Below, one piece after another: positions 58,791 through 64,000 of a DNA stretch of 64,000 nucleotides. How positions within the stretch are numbered: the stretch's first letter is position 1; every line of letters begins with the position of its first letter. The notes under the pieces are model-generated. The model ran no database searches and was not told the origin of the DNA. It worked only from the letters and a program-made list of their open reading frames with translations. This DNA is from Mytilus trossulus (taxonomy: Eukaryota > Mollusca > Bivalvia > Mytilida > Mytilidae). The stretch spans positions 50,343,431 to 50,407,430 of the forward strand of contig NC_086381.1 of NCBI RefSeq assembly GCF_036588685.1. The letters are read 5' to 3'. The translations under genes were made by a program, and so were the position numbers.

Positions 58791-58927
58791 ACTTAAGTAG
58801 TGTAATACTTGTCATTAAGAGATGTCGGAACGACCAATCAAACCTAAATACAACCTATTGTTGGTCCATAAAGCTCAAATGACGATATTTTAGTGAACGA
58901 TAGCAGAGATGACACAGTGGTGTCAAT

Positions 58928-59150
58928 ATATATGGGAAGATGTGGTAAGAGTGCCAATGAGACAACTCTCCATCAACGTAAAAATCTATAAAAGTAAATC
59001 ATTGTAGGCCAAGGTACGGCCTTCAATACGGAGCTTTGGCTCACACCGAACAGCACGCTAAAAAGGGCCCAAACAAATACTATTGATAAACCATTTAAAC
59101 GGGGAAAAAACAACGGTCTAATCTATATTAAAAACGAGAAGCATAGTTTA
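58928..59150 (+). repeat. Dispersed repeat 'A', variant subfamily, nested copy
   Basis: Same variant as at 56220 (GGCTCACACCGAACAGCACG, ACGGTCTAATCTATAT). Confidence 0.75.
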
Positions 59151-59714
59151 GCCGTTAGAGCAAATGGATCAATACATTCAGACAACAAAATCTAGGTTTT
59201 TTTTTTATATTTTATGGGAAAATGACAATAAAAATGATGGTCGTAGTGTGAACGAAGTAAGGTCGTGAGAAGAGCGTGATGAGGACGTGCTAGAATCGTA
59301 CTATGGTCGTGATCAGCGTAGTAAAGTCGTAGTAGAAGCGTAGTTGGTTCGCGGTGAGAACGTGATGGTCGTAGTAAGGTCGTGATAATGTCGCTGTGAG
59401 ATCGTAGCGAAATCGCTCCGAATAGAATCACGCTTTCGCTACGCTCTCGCTACGATTGTACAGAGACCTTTGCGATCTTACTACGATCTTAGAGCGCTCT
59501 CACTACGCTTCTACTACGACCTAATTTCGCCACGACCGCACCACGATTGTTTTGAACATGTTCAAAGTTGGCCACGCTCTTTACGATCTTGAAGACCTCA
59601 CCACGACCATGGTACGGCCTTACTACGACCTACACGATCGTACCATGATCATCAAAATTTGCATTTTGTTCAAAGATCGTAGTGCGATCGTGGCCTAGTG
59701 GGACTGGGGTATTA

Positions 59715-60630
59715 GGGAATGTGACGTCACATTTGGACGTCGATACGGGAAACGTACGTCGATAATAAGAGGCCGGACGTCGATCTGAATATAACATTAA
59801 TACGCGTATAAAAATGATTGGTTTGATTTAATTATGATAACAGATAAGAAGAAATGGCACTTGTTTCCGAGTAATACATGATGATTTTTCTAGAATCAAA
59901 GTAAGCAAATAGTCCATCCTGGTAAATGTCGTCTTAAGAACTTATTTCACTTACTATTACATAGACTATTATGTATTTTTCTCTGAATAGTAAACAACAT
60001 ATACATGTAGACCTGTAACTGATTTTTCGTTAATAATTGGCAGATATAATTAAATACTTATTCAGATAAAAAACTGTGTTCATGTGGTCCTTTTAATTCC
60101 TGTTTTGTTTGTGGAAATATCTTGGTATTTATAAATGTTTTGATGAGAGAAATGCGTGAATTAGTTTTACATATCTGCTAATCATTTACTTATAGAAAGA
60201 AGTAGGTATGCAAACATTTCTCAACAATAATATCAATTTATAGGTAAGACAATAATTGATTTTTTACGAAGATTTAAAGCCGCATGTATGGGTAAGTAAG
60301 TTTTGAAATATGTTTTACCAATAATGAAGAGTAAAAATCAGAACTGAACAAAAAAATAATGATTTATAAAGTGACGTCCCCTGGCGAAGCTTGCATGCTT
60401 CAGACAATTGCTGATATGCATTACCCACGAGGATACCTACTATTGACGATGCCTAAATAATAGTTCTAACAAGTTCTGAATGAATGTCCATTTGATGATA
60501 TCTGCATTGTTTTGATGTAAAAGTCCACACTGCTTTGTTCTAGTCACGAGCATTAGTTTAACTCAATAAACTATGTTACTTGTTTTTACATCCTTTTAAT
60601 GTATCTAGTTAAATCTTTACGCTTAATATC
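59715..60630. other. No gene seen
   Basis: The first 80 bases continue the GGACGTCGAT motif region; the rest is AT-rich spacer. Confidence 0.4.
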
Positions 60631-60635
60631 AATTA

Positions 60636-61025
60636 CTATTATTATAAATTATAATTCCAGTGTTTACCAATGCCTTAAAGTCCAAAATAAAGGCAACAGT
60701 AGTATGCCACTGTTAAAAGTCATAAATCGATGAGAGAAAAGAAAGACAAACTGACAAATAATAGTACACAAGACACAGCATAGAAAACTAAAGACTTAGA
60801 AACAAGAACCCCACAACTTGAATGATCCTACTATTATTATAAATTATAATTCAAGTGTTTACCAATGCCTTCAAGTCCAAAATAAAGGCAACAGTAGTAT
60901 GCCACTGTTAAAAGTCATAAATCGATGAAAGAAAAGAAAGACAAACAGACAAACAATAGTACACAAGACATAGCATAGAAAACTAAAGACTTAGCAACAG
61001 GAACCCCACAAAACTTTGAGTGATT
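60636..61025 (+). repeat. 195-bp tandem duplication
   Basis: Two head-to-tail copies (60636-60830, 60831-61025) of a common mussel repeat, marked by AAATAAAGGCAACAGTAGTA and GTTAAAAGTCATAAATCGAT. They differ at about a dozen positions. Confidence 0.9.
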
Positions 61026-61117
61026 CCAGGTGATCCGGAAAGGTAAGCAAATCCTGCTTCACATGTTTCACCCTTCGTGTTACTTATGTAATTACAAAAG
61101 TACCAGGAATATAATTT

Positions 61118-61166
61118 AAACGCCAGACGCGCGTTTCGTCTACATAAGACTCATCAGTGACGCTCA
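61118..61166 (-). ncRNA. Hammerhead ribozyme, unit 1 (best stem I)
   Basis: On the minus strand: TGAGCGTCA, CTGATGA, GTCT-TATGT-AGAC, GAAA, CGCGCG, TC, then TGGCGTTTA. The outer strands pair over 9 bp (including G-U pairs) as stem I. Core and cleavage triplet GUC fit the consensus exactly. Stem III is minimal (CG/CG), but CGCGCG is self-complementary, so two copies could share a longer stem III. Predicted cut between 61126 and 61125. Confidence 0.9.
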
Positions 61167-61470
61167 GAACAAAATAGTTAAAAAGCCAAACAAATACAAA
61201 GTTGAAGAGCATTGAGGACCCAACATTCCAAAAATGTGTGCCAAATACGGCTACGGTAATCTACTCCTGGGGTACGAAAATCCTTAGTTTTTCGAAAAAT
61301 TTAAAGTTTTGTATACAGAAAATTAATAAAAATGACCATATAATTGATATTCATGTCAACACCGAAGTGCTGACTACTGGGCTGGTGATACCCTCGGGAC
61401 GAAACGTCCACCAGCAGTGGCATCGACCCAGAGGTGTTAATAGTTATCAAAAGTACCAGGATTATAATTT

Positions 61471-61519
61471 AAACGCCAGACGCGCGTTTCGTCTACATAA
61501 GACTCATATCAGATAACAG
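61471..61519 (-). ncRNA. Hammerhead ribozyme, unit 2 (disrupted core)
   Basis: The core reads CTGATATGA, a 2-base insertion in the invariant CUGANGA; stem II and GAAA are intact. Expected inactive. Confidence 0.7.
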
Positions 61520-61823
61520 ACCAAAATAGTTAAAAAAGCCAAAAAATACAAATTTGAAGAACATTGAGGACCAAAAATTCCAAAAAGTTGTGCCAAATAC
61601 GGCAAAGGTAATCTACTCTTGGGGTAAGAAAATCCTTAGTTTTTCGAAAAATTTAAAGTTTTGTAAACAGAAAATTTATAAAAATGACCATATAATTGAT
61701 ATTCATGTCAACACTGAAGTGCTGACTACTAGGCTGGTGAAACCCTCGGGGACGAAACGTCCACCAGCAGTGGCATCGACCCAGTGGTGTAAATAGTTAT
61801 CAAAAGTACCAGGATTATAATTT

Positions 61824-61872
61824 AAACGCCAGACGCGCGTTTCGTCTACATACGACTCATCAGTGATGATCA
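61824..61872 (-). ncRNA. Hammerhead ribozyme, unit 3
   Basis: CTGATGA core, GAAA and GUC site intact. Stem II reads GTCG-TATGT-AGAC, so one pair is lost and the loop enlarged. Stem I is weaker (ATCATCA against TGGCGTT). Confidence 0.8.
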
Positions 61873-62176
61873 GAACAAAATATTTAAAACGCCTAACAAA
61901 TACAAAGTAAAAGAGCATTGAGGACCCAAAATTCCAAAAAGTTGTGCCAAATACGGCTAAGGTAATCTACTCCTGAGGTACGAAAATCCTTAGTTTTTCG
62001 AAAAATTTAAAGTTTTGTAAACAGAAAATTTATAAAAATGACATATAATTGATATTCATGTCAACACCGAAGTGCTGACTACTGGGCTGGTGATACCCTC
62101 GGGGACGAAACGTCCACAAGCAGTGGCATCGACCCAGTGGTGTAAATAGTTATCAAAAGTACCAGGATTATAATTT

Positions 62177-62225
62177 AAACGCCAGACGCGCGTTTCGTCT
62201 ACATAAGACTCATCAGTGATGATCA
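62177..62225 (-). ncRNA. Hammerhead ribozyme, unit 4
   Basis: Core, 4-bp stem II, GAAA and GUC site intact. Stem I has three closing pairs, then a mismatch. Confidence 0.85.
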
Positions 62226-62529
62226 GAACAAAATAGTTAAAAAGCCAAACAAATACAAAGTTGAAGAGCATTGAGGACCCAAAATTCAAAAAAGTTGTGC
62301 CATATACGGCTAAGGTAATCTACTCCTGGGGTAAGAAAATCCTTAGTTTTTCGAAAAATTTAAAGTTTTGTAAACAGAAAATTTATAAAAATGACCATAT
62401 AATTGATATTCATGTCAACACCGAAGTGCTGACTACTGGGCTGGTGATACCCTCGGGACGAAACGTCCACCAGCAGTGGCATCGACCCAGAGGTGTAAAT
62501 AGTTATCAAAAGTACCAGGATTATAATTT

Positions 62530-62578
62530 AAACGCCAGACGCGCGTTTCGTCTACATAAGACTCATCAGTGATGATCA
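62530..62578 (-). ncRNA. Hammerhead ribozyme, unit 5
   Basis: Same sequence as unit 4 in the catalytic region. Confidence 0.85.
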
Positions 62579-62883
62579 GAACAAAATAGTTAAAAAGCCA
62601 AACAAATACAAAGTTGAAGAGTATTGAGGACCCACAATTCAAAAAAGTTGTGCCAAATACGGCTAAGGTAATCTACTCCTGGGGTAAGAAAATCCTGAGT
62701 TTTTCGAAAAATTTAAAGTTTTGTAAACACAAAATTTATAAAAATGACCATATAATTGATATTCATGTCAACACTGAAGTGCTGACTACTGGGCTGGTGA
62801 AACCCTCGGGGACGAAACGTCCACAAGCAGTGGCATCGACCCAGTGGTGTAAATAGTTATCAAAAGTACCAGGATTATAATTT

Positions 62884-62932
62884 AAACGCCAGACGCGCGT
62901 TTCGTCTACATACGACTCATCAGTGATGATCA
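62884..62932 (-). ncRNA. Hammerhead ribozyme, unit 6
   Basis: Carries the stem II variant (GTCG...AGAC) shared with units 3 and 9; core intact. Confidence 0.8.
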
Positions 62933-63236
62933 GAACAAAATATTTAAAAAGCCTAACAAATACAAAGTTGAAGAGCATTGAGGACTCAAAATTCCAAAAA
63001 GTTGTGCCAAATACGGCTAAGGTAATCTACTCCTGAGGTACGAAAATCCTTAGTTTTTCGAAAAATTTAAAGTTTTGTAAACAGAAAATTTATAAAAATG
63101 ACATATAATTGATATTCATGTCAACACCGAAGTGCTGACTACTGGGCTGGTGATACCCTCGGGGACGAAACGTCCACAAGCAGTGGCATCGACCCAGTGG
63201 TGTAAATAGTTATCAAAAATACCAGGATTATAATTC

Positions 63237-63285
63237 AAACGCCAGACGCGCGTTTCGTCTACATAAGACTCATCAGTGATGATCA
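63237..63285 (-). ncRNA. Hammerhead ribozyme, unit 7
   Basis: Catalytic region as unit 4. The flank carries TTCAAAC instead of TTTAAAC on the plus strand, changing the distal side of stem I. Confidence 0.85.
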
Positions 63286-63590
63286 GAACAAAATAGTTAA
63301 AAAGCCAAACAAATACAAAGTTGAAGAGCATTGAGGACCCAAAATTCAAAAAAGTTGTGCCATATACGGCTAAGGTAATCTACTCCTGGGGTAAGAAAAT
63401 CCTTAGTTTTTCGAAAAATTTAAAGTTTTGTAAACAGAAAATTTATAAAAATGACCATATAATTGATATTCATGTCAACACTGAAGTGCTGACTACTGGG
63501 CTGGTGAAACCCTCGGGGACGAAACGTCCACAAGCAGTGGCATCGACCCAGTGGTGTAAATAGTTATCAAAAGTACCAGGATTATAATTT

Positions 63591-63639
63591 AAACGCCAGA
63601 CGCGCGTTTCGTCTACATAAGACTCATCAGTGATGATCA
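63591..63639 (-). ncRNA. Hammerhead ribozyme, unit 8
   Basis: Catalytic region as unit 4. Confidence 0.85.
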
Positions 63640-63944
63640 GAACAAAATAGTTAAAAAGCCAAACAAATACAAAGTTGAAGAGTATTGAGGACCCACAATT
63701 CAAAAAAGTTGTGCCAAATACGGCTAAGGTAATCTACTCCTGGGGTAAGAAAATCCTGAGTTTTTCGAAAAATTTAAAGTTTTGTAAACACAAAATTTAT
63801 AAAAATGACCATATAATTGATATTCATGTCAACACTGAAGTTCTGACTACTAGGCTGGTGAAACCCTCGGGGACGAAACGTCCACAAGCAGTGGCATCGA
63901 CCCAGTGGTGTAAATAGTTATCAAAAGTACCAGGATTATAATTT

Positions 63945-63993
63945 AAACGCCAGACGCGCGTTTCGTCTACATACGACTCATCAGTGATGATCA
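63945..63993 (-). ncRNA. Hammerhead ribozyme, unit 9 (unit cut by window edge)
   Basis: The complete motif is present with the stem II variant of units 3 and 6. The rest of the repeat unit lies outside the window. Confidence 0.8.
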
Positions 63994-64000
63994 GAACAAA

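Larger units (their letters stand above)
57971..59714. mobile_element. TIR element (57974-59711) flanked by TTA, with nested repeats
   Basis: The left end AGCCCCAATCCAACTAG and the inverse right end TACCCCAGTCCCACTAGG match at most positions. TTA lies at 57971-57973 and 59712-59714, again a TWA pattern. The interior (58020-58300, 59217-59690) is a degenerate array of about 11-bp units of the form CGATCTTACTA or its inverse. The array is interrupted at about 58390-59200 by repeats B and A. No transposase. Confidence 0.7.
61092..64000 (-). repeat. 353-bp hammerhead-bearing satellite, at least eight units, off right edge
   Basis: TACCAGG marks unit starts at 61101, 61454, 61807, 62160, 62513, 62867, 63220, 63574 and 63928, giving a period of 353-354 bp. 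Units group in threes: the variant TACGACTCAT appears in units 3, 6 and 9 only, and matching units recur every 1060-1061 bp, a higher-order repeat. The minus strand of each unit carries a hammerhead ribozyme. Size, tandem layout and ribozyme fit retrozymes, which are non-autonomous retroelements that spread through circular RNA. The 71-104 codon frames on both strands are incidental: 353 is not a multiple of three and there is no conserved start-to-stop gene. Confidence 0.93.

Noticed and set aside
61370..61440. Plus-strand CTGGTGA ... GACGAAACGTCC as a second hammerhead
   Set aside because: Position 6 of the core is G, stem II does not close, and GAAA sits in the loop of the self-pairing GGACG/CGTCC hairpin. 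No NUH cleavage site follows.
61202..63917. Repeated 71-104 codon frames on both strands of the satellite
   Set aside because: They recur only because the unit repeats. The period is not a multiple of three, frames overlap antisense to each other and vary at their ends, and the better-supported function of the unit is the ribozyme.

Overview
The window looks like nuclear DNA of a marine mussel (genus Mytilus or a close relative). It is strongly AT-rich, has long spaces between genes, and is packed with dispersed and tandem repeat families that I recognise as typical of mussel genomes. The species call rests on that recognition and on the kinds of genes present, not on a database search. I see no bacterial operons, CRISPR array or convincing rRNA/tRNA gene. 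The only ordinary-looking host gene that is clearly intact is a B-box/coiled-coil/propeller (TRIM-like) gene at 28.25-29.9 kb. Nearly everything else is transposable elements, their relics, and satellites.

Layout. 0-4.2 kb: the 5' part of an L1/Tx1-type LINE on the minus strand, with ORF1 (two CCHC knuckles), an unexpected 401-codon hydrophobic ORF, then ORF2 (endonuclease plus start of RT), which runs off the left edge. 4.2-13.5 kb: partly triplicated segments carrying a promoter/first-exon-like block, plus inserted repeats and a 367-bp TIR element with a 7-bp target duplication. 13.5-21.6 kb: a long hairpin repeat, a 2.2-kb long-TIR element, a TCTG-rich stretch and diverged tandem repeats. 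21.8-25.5 kb: two Helitron-like elements around a truncated CR1/L2-type LINE. 25.8-27.2 kb: an element whose ends are arrays of short palindromes. 28.2-30.0 kb: the TRIM-like gene. 30.06-42.53 kb: a segment bounded by inverted arrays of ACGCATG-type repeats, possibly one 12.5-kb element, enclosing several long hairpins and a possible spliced transcript. 43-50.5 kb: TIR elements, one nested in another. 52.4-53.4 kb: a broken Penelope-like RT. 55-61 kb: more dispersed repeats and a TIR element. 61.1-64 kb: a 353-bp satellite running off the right edge.

Most notable. (1) Each unit of the 353-bp satellite carries a minus-strand hammerhead ribozyme motif (CUGAUGA, 4-bp stem II, GAAA, NUH cleavage site). 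The first unit has a 9-bp stem I. Two dispersed monomers at 7.5 and 55.9 kb carry relics or variants of the same ribozyme. This matches the retrozyme type of non-autonomous, ribozyme-bearing retroelement. (2) The LINE has an extra, possibly seven-segment membrane-protein ORF between ORF1 and ORF2, and its stop lies one base before the ORF2 start. (3) Several apparently unrelated TIR elements share one design: ends or interiors made of degenerate arrays with about 10.5-11 bp periodicity, close to the DNA helical repeat.

How parts may work together: the autonomous elements (L1/Tx1-type LINE, CR1/L2-type LINE, Penelope-like RT) are candidate sources of reverse transcriptase for the ribozyme repeats. 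The many TIR elements have no transposase here and must have been moved in trans.
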